DNA from: Pseudomonas sp. MM213
Lineage (GTDB): Bacteria > Pseudomonadota > Gammaproteobacteria > Pseudomonadales > Pseudomonadaceae
Assembly (NCBI RefSeq): GCF_020423045.1
Contig: NZ_CP081943.1
Coordinates: forward strand, 2,790,001-2,854,000
DNA: 64,000 nt
Reading direction: 5' to 3'
The notes beneath the pieces were generated by a model. The model worked only from the letters and a program-made list of their open reading frames with translations. It was not told where the DNA came from and ran no database searches. A program made the position numbers and the translations under genes. Shown one piece after another: positions 54,081 to 62,858 of this stretch; positions within the stretch are counted from its first letter, which is position 1, and every line of letters starts with the position of its first letter.

Positions 54081-54711
54081 AGGCAGCGCGCTCCAGCCAG
54101 CGGCCGAGCAGCGGTGACAATACGCTGAGAGGCTGATAGCCATTGGTCAACAACGCCAATTGACCATCACGCTCTGCCAGCAAGGTGGGGAAACCGGCGA
54201 TGCCGAGGTCCTGCACCCAAGTGAAATCGGCCGCGGTCGCGGCATGTTGATCGGCGCGGTCGAACGCGGCAGCGAATTCGATGCGCGGCAAACCGGCCTG
54301 CTCCGCCAGTTCCACCAGCACACTGGCGTGGGTGACATCGCGCCCTTCTGCGTAAAACGCATGCTGGATCAGGCCAAGCAGTTTCCACGCGCAATCCGGC
54401 GCCAGGCTGCGCGCCGTCACCAACGCCCGACAGGCCGGCTCGGTGTCGTACACAAAGCCGTCGGGCAGTGCGCCTTCGATTTTGAACGGTTGACCGGTGG
54501 CCTCAGTGACCGCCTGCCAATGTTCAAGAATGTAGCGCCGGGTGGTCGGCTCCAGCGCCGAACCACTGCCGGTGCGCAAACCGCCCACAATCAAATGCAC
54601 GTCCACACCCGCCGCCTGCGCCTGCTCGACCAACGCATTGGCCACCGGCGCAAAGCCCCAGCACCAGGAACACATCGGGTCCATCACATAGAGCAGGCGG
54701 CGTGCAGACAT
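54073..54711 (-). CDS. DsbA-family thioredoxin-fold oxidoreductase (FrnE-like)
   Basis: A 212-residue cytoplasmic protein without signal peptide, with the redox motif CSWCWGF at residues 14-17 (CxxC), an alpha-helical insertion and the cis-Pro region IAGFPTLL. This is the 2-hydroxychromene-isomerase/FrnE-like subgroup. It lies in a chain with trhO upstream (3-base gap) and the ABC exporter downstream (overlap), suggesting an operon. Confidence 0.9.
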   Translation of the reverse strand: MSARRLLYVMDPMCSWCWGFAPVANALVEQAQAAGVDVHLIVGGLRTGSGSALEPTTRRYILEHWQAVTEATGQPFKIEGALPDGFVYDTEPACRALVTARSLAPDCAWKLLGLIQHAFYAEGRDVTHASVLVELAEQAGLPRIEFAAAFDRADQHAATAADFTWVQDLGIAGFPTLLAERDGQLALLTNGYQPLSVLSPLLGRWLERAACA

Positions 54712-54714
54712 GGT

Positions 54715-55656
54715 TCAAGCCTCGGAAGGGGTTTGCTTGTAGTTGTAGCCGATCGGGTGCGGCATGTTGCGAGCCTTGGCCAGTTCGATCTGCTTCTGCC
54801 GATCGATGGCACTGCGACGGGTCTTCTCGCTCAGCTTATCCCAGCAATGCGGGCAGCTGATGCCCGCCACATAGTGCTCGGACGCGCGGTCTTCAACACT
54901 AACCGGTGTACGACAGGCGTGACATTGATCGTAGTCACCTTCACTGAGGTCATGACGAACGGTCACGCGGTTATCGAACACGAAGCAGTCGCCCTGCCAT
55001 TTGGTTTCTTCCTGCGGCACCTCTTCGAGGTACTTCAGAATGCCGCCCTTGAGGTGGTAAACCTCATCGAAACCCTGGCTGAGCATGTAGCTCGAAGCCT
55101 TTTCACAACGAATGCCGCCGGTGCAGAACATCGCGACTTTCTTGTGCACGGCCGGGTCGAAGTTGGCTTTGATGTAGTCGGGAAATTCGCGAAAACTGGT
55201 GGTTTTCGGATCGATGGCGCCTTCGAAGGTGCCGATCGAGACTTCGTAGTCGTTGCGGGTGTCGATCAACAGTACTTCCGGATCGCTGATCAGCGCGTTC
55301 CAGTTCTCTGGATCAACGTAGGTGCCGACCTTTTTGTTCGGGTCCACGCCTTCGACGCCGAGGGTGACGATTTCTTTCTTGAGTTTGACTTTGGTGCGAT
55401 AGAACGGCTGCTCGTCGCAGTACGACTCTTTGTGGTCGATGTCGTCCATGCGCGGGTCGTTCTTGAGCCAGGCCATCAGCCCGTCGATGCCTTCGCGGCT
55501 GCCGGACACGGTGCCGTTGATGCCTTCTTCGGCGATCAGCAGCGTGCCTTTGATGCCGTTGTCGACCATGGCCTGCAGCAGCGGCTCGCGCAGGTCGACG
55601 TAGTTTTCCAGGGTGACGAACTTATACAGTGCCGCCACGACAATCTGTTGTGTCAT
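54715..55656 (-). CDS. trhO: tRNA uridine(34) hydroxylase TrhO (rhodanese-like YceA)
   Basis: A 313-residue protein that uses oxygen to make 5-hydroxyuridine at tRNA position 34. N-terminal acylphosphatase-like region ([17 protein letters not shown]), rhodanese domain at about 120-220 with active-site Cys in [13 protein letters not shown], and a C-terminal CxxC-rich zinc-like region ([16 protein letters not shown]). Typical length of the family. It starts the trhO-dsbA-ABC transcription chain. Confidence 0.95.
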   Translation of the reverse strand: MTQQIVVAALYKFVTLENYVDLREPLLQAMVDNGIKGTLLIAEEGINGTVSGSREGIDGLMAWLKNDPRMDDIDHKESYCDEQPFYRTKVKLKKEIVTLGVEGVDPNKKVGTYVDPENWNALISDPEVLLIDTRNDYEVSIGTFEGAIDPKTTSFREFPDYIKANFDPAVHKKVAMFCTGGIRCEKASSYMLSQGFDEVYHLKGGILKYLEEVPQEETKWQGDCFVFDNRVTVRHDLSEGDYDQCHACRTPVSVEDRASEHYVAGISCPHCWDKLSEKTRRSAIDRQKQIELAKARNMPHPIGYNYKQTPSEA

Positions 55657-55703
55657 GGGTGATTCTCCAGGTGGCTACCCTCGTAAGGGGTGAACCGGAT
55701 GCG

Positions 55704-55733
55704 AAAAAAAACGCGCCGGGTAAGCGGCGCGTT
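55704..55733 (-). terminator. Terminator after bolA operon
   Basis: AACGCGCCG/CGGCGCGTT stem with six-base loop; on the minus strand followed by seven T. It separates the DUF2059-bolA unit from trhO. Confidence 0.88.
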
Positions 55734-55762
55734 GCGGATTCTAGCAAAAATAAACGCTCCTC

Positions 55763-55828
55763 TGTAGGAGCCGGCTTGCCGGCGATGGCAATCTCGAGGA
55801 CGCCATCGCCGGCGAGCCGGCTCCTACA
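55763..55828. repeat. REP doublet, GCCGGC-type
   Basis: TGTAGGAGCCGGCTTGCCGG with its inverse; the different core (GCCGGCTTGCCGGCGA) marks a separate REP subclass from the other copies. Confidence 0.82.
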
Positions 55829-55840
55829 AGGGGCGGGACA

Positions 55841-56137
55841 TCAATGCGAGCCGCCAGCACAGGTCGGCGAGGCCGGAGCCGTGTCGATCTGTGCCCATTC
55901 CTCAGGCGTGTAGGTATGCAGCGCCAACGCATGGAACTCGCCCATCAGCTCGCCGAGCGTGCCGTAGACTTTCTGGTGACGCTTGACGCGGTTGAGCCCT
56001 TCGAACTGCTGGCTGACCACCACGGCCTTGTAATGGGTCTGCAACCCACGACTGTGCATATGGCTTTCATCCAGCACTTGCAGGTGCTCGGGCTGTAACA
56101 GGCCCAGCGTCGATTCGATGCGTTGTTGCATGGTCAT
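55841..56137 (-). CDS. bolA: BolA-family protein
   Basis: A 98-residue protein with the BolA fold: LQVLDESHMHSRG (conserved His), VSQQFEGLNRVKRHQKVYGTL with the class signature, and HALALHTYTPEEW. These proteins bind monothiol glutaredoxins through an Fe-S cluster. GGAG lies seven bases before the ATG. It follows the DUF2059 gene closely (12 bases), so they are probably one operon. Confidence 0.95.
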   Translation of the reverse strand: MTMQQRIESTLGLLQPEHLQVLDESHMHSRGLQTHYKAVVVSQQFEGLNRVKRHQKVYGTLGELMGEFHALALHTYTPEEWAQIDTAPASPTCAGGSH

Positions 56138-56149
56138 ACCGAACTCCGC

Positions 56150-56680
56150 TTAAGGCTTTTTCTTGGCAGCAGGTGCAGCGGCGTTAGCCTTAGGGTCCAG
56201 CTCGTTGGTCATGTCAGCCAACAGCTTGTTGACCACTGGCACGGCGCTTTCGAGCTTGGCCTGGGTCATCTGGGCCGATTGCTGGGTCAGCTGCGGCATT
56301 TTTTCCAGGACTTTCTTGCCCAGTGGCGACTGGTAGAACGCGACCAGGTCTTTGAGCTCGGATTCGCTGAAGTTGGAGGTGTACAGCTTGACCATGTCCG
56401 GCTTCAGCTTGTTCCAGCCAATGGCTTGGTCCAGAGCGGCGTTGGCTTTGGCCTGGTAGGTTTCCAGCAAGGCTTTTTTCGATTCAGGGGCTTTGGTCTG
56501 TTCAAAGCGCTGAGCGAACATTTGCTGCACTTGCATGTACACCGGAGTGCCCAATTTGTCAGCGTGCGCCAGGGTCAGGAAAGCTTCGGCACTGGCGTTG
56601 TGGCTGGCGGTATCGGCAAAAACAGGGCCGCTGGCGCAAACCAGTGCAACCGCGGTACAGATGGCACGAAGACGAGTCAT
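56150..56680 (-). CDS. Periplasmic DUF2059-domain protein
   Basis: A 176-residue secreted protein with a signal peptide (about 1-22, ending VFA). The DUF2059 core is at about 90-150 (SNFSESELKDLVAFYQSPLGKKVLEKMP), followed by an Ala/Lys-rich tail. Helical and polar; function unknown. Upstream of bolA on the same strand. Confidence 0.9.
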   Translation of the reverse strand: MTRLRAICTAVALVCASGPVFADTASHNASAEAFLTLAHADKLGTPVYMQVQQMFAQRFEQTKAPESKKALLETYQAKANAALDQAIGWNKLKPDMVKLYTSNFSESELKDLVAFYQSPLGKKVLEKMPQLTQQSAQMTQAKLESAVPVVNKLLADMTNELDPKANAAAPAAKKKP

Positions 56681-56872
56681 CGAGTTTCCTTTTCTAGCAG
56701 GCGAGGTAAAACCCCAAGGGCGTCCATTCTGCGCCTAAAAAAGTGTGTCGCTCAACCCCAAGCCTTGTCGTGCCTGAATTAGAGGGGTTGAATGGTCAAA
56801 ATACTGACCGATGGAACCACGGCCGGCGATCACGGCCTAAACTGCGCTATCAGACTGACAGGAGTGTGCATG

Positions 56873-58267
56873 ATGAGCCGTATCGAAACCGACAGCCTTG
56901 GCCAGGTGGAAGTGCCGGATGAGGCCTACTGGGGCGCTCAGACGCAACGCTCGCTGATTAACTTCGCCATCGGCAACGAGCGCATGCCGCTGGCGGTGCT
57001 GCATGGGCTGGCGCTGATCAAGAAAGCCGCGGCGCGGGTCAATGACCGCAACGGCGATCTGCCCGCCGACATCGCCCGGCTGATCGAACAGGCCGCCGAC
57101 GAAGTGCTCGACGGCAAACACGACGACCAGTTCCCGCTGGTGGTCTGGCAGACCGGTAGCGGCACCCAGAGCAACATGAATGTCAACGAAGTGATCGCCG
57201 GGCGTGCCAACGAACTGGCCGGCAACCCGCGCGGCGGCAAGGTGCCGGTGCACCCCAACGATCACGTCAACCGCTCGCAGAGCTCCAACGACTGCTTCCC
57301 CACCGCGATGCACATCGCCGCCGCGCAGGCGGTGCAGAACCATTTGCTGCCGGCGATCAGCGAACTGTCGGGCGGTCTGGCCGAGCTGTCCGCGCGGTAC
57401 ATGAAGCTGGTGAAGACCGGCCGCACCCACATGATGGATGCGACGCCGATCACCTTCGGCCAGGAACTCTCGGCGTACATCGCACAACTGGATTACGCCG
57501 AACGAGCGATCCGCAGCGCCCTGCCCGATGTGTGTGAACTGGCCCAGGGTGGCACCGCCGTCGGCACCGGGCTGAATTCGCCGCACGGTTTTGGCGAAGC
57601 GATTGCCTCCGAGCTGGCTGCGCTCTCCGGCCTGCCGTTTGTCACTGCACCGAACAAATTCGCCGCATTGGCAGGGCATGAACCGCTGACCACGCTGTCC
57701 GGCGCGCTGAAAACCCTCGCCGTGACCCTGATGAAAATCGCCAACGACCTGCGCTTGCTGGGTTCCGGGCCACGTGCCGGTTTCGCCGAAGTGAAATTGC
57801 CGGCCAACGAACCCGGCAGTTCGATCATGCCCGGCAAGGTCAACCCGACTCAGTGCGAAGCCCTGTCGATGCTCGCATGCCAGGTGTTGGGCAACGACGT
57901 GGCCATCGGCTTCGCCGCGAGTCAGGGGCATCTGCAACTGAACGTGTTCAAACCGGTGATCATCCACAACCTGCTGCAATCGATCCGTTTGCTGGGCGAT
58001 GGCTGCAGCAACTTCCAGCAGCATTGCATCGCCGGCCTGGAACCGGATGCCGAGAAAATGGCCGAGCATCTGGAGCGTGGGTTGATGCTGGTGACGGCGC
58101 TGAACCCGCATATCGGTTACGACAAATCGGCGGAAATTGCCAAGAAGGCCTATGCCGAAGGGCTGACGTTGCGGGAGGCGGCGTTGCAGTTGGGGTATCT
58201 GACCGATGAACAGTTTGATGCGTGGGTAAGGCCGGAGAATATGCTGGAGGCTGGGGCCAAGGGCTGA
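56873..58267 (+). CDS. fumC: Fumarate hydratase class II
   Basis: A 464-residue iron-independent fumarase converting fumarate to malate in the TCA cycle. Signature [11 protein letters not shown] near residue 325; [33 protein letters not shown] and TGRTHMMDA bind substrate and carry the catalytic His. Two adjacent ATGs (56870, 56873); the second has better spacing from GGAG. It is divergent from the DUF2059 gene. Confidence 0.94.
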   Translation: MSRIETDSLGQVEVPDEAYWGAQTQRSLINFAIGNERMPLAVLHGLALIKKAAARVNDRNGDLPADIARLIEQAADEVLDGKHDDQFPLVVWQTGSGTQSNMNVNEVIAGRANELAGNPRGGKVPVHPNDHVNRSQSSNDCFPTAMHIAAAQAVQNHLLPAISELSGGLAELSARYMKLVKTGRTHMMDATPITFGQELSAYIAQLDYAERAIRSALPDVCELAQGGTAVGTGLNSPHGFGEAIASELAALSGLPFVTAPNKFAALAGHEPLTTLSGALKTLAVTLMKIANDLRLLGSGPRAGFAEVKLPANEPGSSIMPGKVNPTQCEALSMLACQVLGNDVAIGFAASQGHLQLNVFKPVIIHNLLQSIRLLGDGCSNFQQHCIAGLEPDAEKMAEHLERGLMLVTALNPHIGYDKSAEIAKKAYAEGLTLREAALQLGYLTDEQFDAWVRPENMLEAGAKG

Positions 58268-58290
58268 GTATGCGGTGACTGTTAGTCAGT

Positions 58291-58383
58291 CTTCGCGGGC
58301 AAGCCTCGCTCCTACAGGGGTTGTGTCGATCACAAAATCTGCGAACGACACATCCCCTGTAGGAGCGAGGCTTGCCCGCGAAG
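58291..58383. repeat. REP doublet
   Basis: Inverted CTTCGCGGGCAAGCCTCGCT arms and a 40-base centre between convergent fumC and the EamA transporter. Confidence 0.88.
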
Positions 58384-58397
58384 AACGATAACGCGGT

Positions 58398-59357
58398 CTA
58401 ACTGGCCGCCATCCGAACCTTCCGCGCCTTGAGCCCCGCAATCAACGAAGGCCCCAACGCCACCAGCGCCGACCCCAGCACCACCAGCACCGCCCCGCCA
58501 TACCCCAGGCCATTGATCGTTTCGGCATGCACATACTCCGGCCATAACCAGGCCGCCATGGCCACCGCCGCGAACGTCACCAACGGCGTGATCGCCAGCG
58601 TCGCACTCACCCGCGAGGCTTCCCAGTGCGCCAGCGCTTCGGCAAATGCGCCATACGCAATCAGGGTGTTCATGCAGCAGGCCAGCAACAGCCAGCCTTG
58701 CAGCGGATTCAGTTGCAGCGCTTCCAGCGGGTGCACCCACGGTGTCAGCAACAACCCGCAGAACAGGTAAATCACCATCATCACCTGCAACGAATTCCAC
58801 ACCGTCAGCAGTTGCTTCTGCCCCAGGGCATAAAACGTCCAGACCGTGGACGCCAACAACACCAGCAGCACACCCGCCGTGTAGTCGCTCAGCGAGGTGA
58901 ACAACTCAACCAGACGCTGGTTGAAAAACAGTCCGAAACCAATCAGCAACACCAGCAGGCCAATCCCCTGCCCCACGCTGAAGCGCTCCTTGAACACAAA
59001 CAGGCTGGCGATCAGCAACATGATCGGGCCCATCTGCACCACCAATTGCGCCGTGCCAGGGCTGAGCAGATTCAAGCCCATCAAGTACAGGATGTAGTTG
59101 CCCACCAGACCGAGCACCGCCATCACCACCAGCCAGCCACCGCGCGGGCCGAGCACTTTGCGGCTCGGCAGGCGTCGGGTCGCTGCCAGATAAATGAACA
59201 GGCAGCCGCCGGACACCATCAGGCGAAACCAGGTCACCGTGACCGGGTCCATCACCAGCAGCACTTGCTTGAGCTTGATCGGCAGGATTCCCCACAAAAA
59301 CGCAGTCAACAAGGCCAGGAACAAACCATAAACCCAGCGACCCGATGAAATGTGCAT
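58398..59357 (-). CDS. EamA/DMT-family transporter
   Basis: A 319-residue protein with ten hydrophobic helices in two repeats, as in DMT exporters (FLALLTAFLWGILPIKLKQVL in repeat 1; LASTVWTFYALGQKQL in repeat 2). Start at 59357 follows GAGG by five bases. The substrate cannot be read; members export amino acids and metabolites. Confidence 0.9.
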   Translation of the reverse strand: MHISSGRWVYGLFLALLTAFLWGILPIKLKQVLLVMDPVTVTWFRLMVSGGCLFIYLAATRRLPSRKVLGPRGGWLVVMAVLGLVGNYILYLMGLNLLSPGTAQLVVQMGPIMLLIASLFVFKERFSVGQGIGLLVLLIGFGLFFNQRLVELFTSLSDYTAGVLLVLLASTVWTFYALGQKQLLTVWNSLQVMMVIYLFCGLLLTPWVHPLEALQLNPLQGWLLLACCMNTLIAYGAFAEALAHWEASRVSATLAITPLVTFAAVAMAAWLWPEYVHAETINGLGYGGAVLVVLGSALVALGPSLIAGLKARKVRMAAS

Positions 59358-59567
59358 GCGTACCTCAAAGCCAGATGGCAAGAGCCGTCATTCTAGGCTC
59401 AGCGGTGCCTGGTACACAGGGACAGTTGGCTGCCGGACGCAAATGAAACTGTGCGGGTCGCAGCAATAAATTGGCGATGTGCCGCTGATCGGCTGGCCAG
59501 GCGTTGCAAGTGGTTCATGCATAAGCTCATTGGATCCGCCAACAGCAACCCCCTTCAGGAGACCGCC

Positions 59568-59762
59568 ATGTACGGCATGCGCGCTCAGGACAACGCCCCC
59601 GCCGTGCACTTTCGCAGTGACCGGATGTGTCGGGTGAATGGGGAGTTGTATTTCAGTACCCGGGAAAACACCCTGGAGGGGCCGTTTGAAAACCCGGAGG
59701 CGGCTGCGCGGGAGATTGCGGCTTACATCGCGCGGATGCGGGGTTTGACCACAAAACTATAA
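59568..59762 (+). CDS. Small conserved protein (DUF6316-like)
   Basis: A 64-residue soluble protein. The core (HFRSDRMCRVNGELYFSTRENTLEGPFENPEAA) with a following short helix is common in pseudomonads and I recognise it as the DUF6316-like type. AGGAGA precedes the ATG by six bases. Function unknown. A longer frame starting at 59451 has no ribosome site. Confidence 0.8.
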   Translation: MYGMRAQDNAPAVHFRSDRMCRVNGELYFSTRENTLEGPFENPEAAAREIAAYIARMRGLTTKL

Positions 59763-59776
59763 ATCGAGTCGCCTTC

Positions 59777-59860
59777 ATCGCGAGCAGGCTCGCTCCCACA
59801 GTGGATCAATGTCGCACACCTGATCCCTGTGGGAGCGAGACCGGCTTGCCGGCGATGGCG
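59777..59860. repeat. Chimeric REP doublet
   Basis: The left arm is ATCGCGAGCAGGCTCGCTCCCAC and the right arm GTGGGAGCGAGACCGGCTTGCC: the two arms have different cores, as if two REP subclasses recombined. Confidence 0.7.
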
Positions 59861-59888
59861 ATGTAATAATCACCACAAACTTTAAGGT

Positions 59889-61073
59889 TTACCGTACCGC
59901 TTCAAACAACCCGGTCGCGCCCATCCCGCCACCCACGCACATGGTGACGATGCCGTAGCGCAATTTACGTCGCTGCAATTCCCGCACAAGATGCCCGACC
60001 TGACGCGAACCGGTCATGCCGAACGGGTGCCCGATGGAAATCGAGCCGCCATTGACGTTGTACTTCTCGTTATCGATCCCCAGCCGGTTGCGGCTGTACA
60101 GGCATTGCGAGGCAAACGCTTCGTTGAGTTCCCACAGGTCAATGTCGGCCACCTGCAAACCCTTGGCCTTGAGCAGCTTCGGCACCGAAAACACCGGGCC
60201 GATGCCCATTTCATCCGGTTCGCAACCCGCCACGGTGAAACCACGGAAGAACGCCTTCGGCTTCAACCCCAGTTCCAGCGCTTTCTCCAGGCTCATCACC
60301 AGGGTCATGGACGCACCGTCGGACAGCTGCGACGAGTTGCCCGCCGTCACCGAACCGTCTTCGGCAAACACCGGCTTCAACCCCGCCAGACTTTCCAGGG
60401 TCGTGTCCGGACGGTTGCAGTCGTCGCGGTCAACGACGCCATCGAGGATCTGCACCTGCCCGGTGGCCTTGTCTTCAACGCGATACTTCACCGCCATTGG
60501 CACGATTTCGTCGTCGAACAACCCGGCGGCCTGCGCCTGAGCGGTGCGCTGCTGACTTTGCAGGGCGTACAGATCCTGTTCTTCGCGGCTGACGTTGTAA
60601 CGACGCGCAACGATTTCGGCGGTCTGGCCCATGGGGAAGTAGATGCCCGGCACCTGCTCTTTCAGCAGCGGGTTGATCAGGTTGTCGGTGTTGACGCTTT
60701 TCATGGTCAGGCTGATGGATTCGACGCCACCGGCGACGATGATGTCGCTGCAGCCCGAAGCGATCTGGTTGGCAGCGATGGCAATCGCCTGCAAGCCCGA
60801 TGAGCAGAAACGGTTGAGGGTCATGCCGGCGGTGCCGGTGCCCAGGCGCGACAGCACCGCGACGTTGCGACCGATGTTGTAGCCCTGGGCGCCTTCGTTG
60901 GAGCCGGCGCCGACGATGCAATCCTCGACGCTGGCCGGGTCGATGCCCGAGCGCGCCAGCAGTGCATTGACGCAGTGGGCCGCCATGTCGTCCGGACGGG
61001 TCTGGTTGAACTTGCCGCGAAAGGACTTGGCCAGGCCGGTCCGCACGCTGTCGACGATCACCACTTCACGCAT
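59889..61073 (-). CDS. Acetyl-CoA C-acyltransferase (thiolase)
   Basis: A 394-residue thiolase. The acylated Cys is in LNRFCSSGLQAIA (about residue 90), the activating His and second Cys in GGSISIGHPFGMTGSRQ and VTMCVGGGMGATGLFE. It catalyses thiolytic cleavage or condensation of acyl-CoA; chain specificity is not readable. The start is after GAGG at 61073. P. aeruginosa has the thiolase next to pap and mnmC (PA3454-PA3456). Confidence 0.95.
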   Translation of the reverse strand: MREVVIVDSVRTGLAKSFRGKFNQTRPDDMAAHCVNALLARSGIDPASVEDCIVGAGSNEGAQGYNIGRNVAVLSRLGTGTAGMTLNRFCSSGLQAIAIAANQIASGCSDIIVAGGVESISLTMKSVNTDNLINPLLKEQVPGIYFPMGQTAEIVARRYNVSREEQDLYALQSQQRTAQAQAAGLFDDEIVPMAVKYRVEDKATGQVQILDGVVDRDDCNRPDTTLESLAGLKPVFAEDGSVTAGNSSQLSDGASMTLVMSLEKALELGLKPKAFFRGFTVAGCEPDEMGIGPVFSVPKLLKAKGLQVADIDLWELNEAFASQCLYSRNRLGIDNEKYNVNGGSISIGHPFGMTGSRQVGHLVRELQRRKLRYGIVTMCVGGGMGATGLFEAVR

Positions 61074-61174
61074 GGCATACCTCATTATTGTTGTCGGTTG
61101 AGAGTGGATCGAGCATAAGTCCAGCCGTGACCGGTCGCGACAATCATTCACCCCGCGTATGCGTCACCATCGGC

Positions 61175-62698
61175 TCAAGTCTTGGGCTTTTTCAGTTTCT
61201 TTTCATGCTTGTCGGACTTTTCGAACGCCGCTTCCAGCGCCTGGTTGAGCGTGCGCAAAACCTTGACCCGGGCCCAGCGCTTGTCGTTGGCTTCCACCAG
61301 CGTCCAGGGGGAAATTTCGGTGCTGGTACGGTCGACCATGTCGCCGACCGCGCCGCGATAGGCCTCCCATTTATCCCGATTGCGCCAGTCGTCTTCGGTG
61401 ATTTTGAAGCGCTTGAAGGGGATCTGTTCGCGTTCTTCGAAGCGCTCCAGTTGCGTCTGTTTGTCGATGGCCAGCCAGAACTTGACCACGATCACTCCGG
61501 CATCGGCGATCTGCTCTTCGAAGTCGTTGATCTCACCGTAGGCGCGCAGCCAGTCGGCCGGGCTGCAAAAGCCTTCGATACGCTCCACCAGCACCCGGCC
61601 ATACCAGGAACGGTCGAACACGGTGAATTTGGCCCGCGCCGGAATATGTCGCCAGAAACGCCACAAGTACGGATGCGCCCGCTCCTCTTCGGTGGGCGCA
61701 GCAATCGGCACGATGCTGTATTGCCGAGGATCGAGCGCGGCGGCCACCCGGCGGATCGCCCCGCCCTTGCCGGCCGCGTCGTTGCCTTCGAACACGGCGA
61801 TCAAGGCGTGGCGGCGCATGCGTTTGTCACGCATCAAACCGGAAAAACGCGCTTGCTCGGTGATCAGTTGCTCTTCGTAGTCTTCCTTTTCCAGGTGTTG
61901 GTTCAGGTCAAGGCTGTCGAGCAGGTTCACCAGATCGACACTGCTGGCCAGTGGTGCGGCGCTGACTTTATCCGGGTGAATCTTCGGCCGTTTCAACGCG
62001 CCTTGCAGGCCTTCAAGCAGAATCTTGCCGACCGCCAGGCTCCGATAGCGCGGGTCCATCCCGGCGATCACATGCCACGGCGCATAGTCGCGGCTGGTGC
62101 GGCGCAGAATGCGTTCGCCATACTTGACGAACCTGTCGTAAGTCTCCGATTGCTGCCAGTCCAGCGGGCTGATGCGCCAACTGTGCAGCGGGTCGTCGGC
62201 CAGGGCCTTGAGGCGGTCCTTCATTTGCTTCTTGGAAAGGTGAAACCAGAACTTGAAGATCAGCGCGCCTTCGTCGCACAACATCTTTTCCAGGCGTTCG
62301 GCACCGTTGATGCTCTGATCGAACCGGGGTTCCTTGATCACGCCATGAACCCGGGCCTGCAACATCTGGCTGTACCAGTTACCAAAGAAGATGCCCATGC
62401 GGCCCTTGGCCGGAAGCATCCGCCAGTAGCGCCAGGCCGGTGGTCGCGCCAGTTCTTCGTCGGTCTGCTGATCGAACGTGCGGACCTCGATCAGGCGCGG
62501 GTCCATCCACTCGTTGAGCAGCTTCACGGTCTCGCCCTTGCCGGCGCCTTCGATGCCGTTGATCAAAATGATCACCGGAAAGCGTTTTTGCTGCTGAAGT
62601 TCGAACTGTGCTTCGAGCAGTGCCTCACGCAGCGCCGGCACTTCGGCTTCATAGGTTTCTTTGTCGATGACGTGACCGATTTCAGCAGATTCGAACAT
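61175..62698 (-). CDS. pap: Polyphosphate:AMP phosphotransferase (two-domain PPK2)
   Basis: A 507-residue enzyme with two fused PPK2 domains, making ADP from AMP and polyphosphate. Two Walker A-like loops: GIEGAGKGETV in the N-terminal domain and GNDAAGKGGAI in the C-terminal domain; matching lid and Walker B segments (YWRMLPAKGRMGIFFGNWYS and FWRHIPARAKFTVFDRSWYGR). In the P. aeruginosa orthologue (PA3455) the C-terminal domain is catalytic. Start at 62698; a nine-codon extension is less likely. Divergent from mnmC. Confidence 0.96.
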   Translation of the reverse strand: MFESAEIGHVIDKETYEAEVPALREALLEAQFELQQQKRFPVIILINGIEGAGKGETVKLLNEWMDPRLIEVRTFDQQTDEELARPPAWRYWRMLPAKGRMGIFFGNWYSQMLQARVHGVIKEPRFDQSINGAERLEKMLCDEGALIFKFWFHLSKKQMKDRLKALADDPLHSWRISPLDWQQSETYDRFVKYGERILRRTSRDYAPWHVIAGMDPRYRSLAVGKILLEGLQGALKRPKIHPDKVSAAPLASSVDLVNLLDSLDLNQHLEKEDYEEQLITEQARFSGLMRDKRMRRHALIAVFEGNDAAGKGGAIRRVAAALDPRQYSIVPIAAPTEEERAHPYLWRFWRHIPARAKFTVFDRSWYGRVLVERIEGFCSPADWLRAYGEINDFEEQIADAGVIVVKFWLAIDKQTQLERFEEREQIPFKRFKITEDDWRNRDKWEAYRGAVGDMVDRTSTEISPWTLVEANDKRWARVKVLRTLNQALEAAFEKSDKHEKKLKKPKT

Positions 62699-62858
62699 GG
62701 GGCGGCTCCTTCCAGGATTGAACAAGACTAGCGGATTGACCTCTCCTGCGTGGGAGAAATCCCATTTTCACTGTCTGGCCAGATCCGGACGTTGCCATGG
62801 ATCAAGCAGCGACTCGGCGATCGGCTAGAATGGTCGCCTTGCCGTTGCCGAGCCTGCC

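Noticed and set aside
17994..59860. Repeats as a possible CRISPR array
   Set aside because: The repeats are scattered inverted REP doublets between genes, with no regular spacing or cas genes.
61088..62731. A 547-codon open frame opposite pap
   Set aside because: Antisense shadow of the two-domain PPK2 gene; no recognisable motifs.
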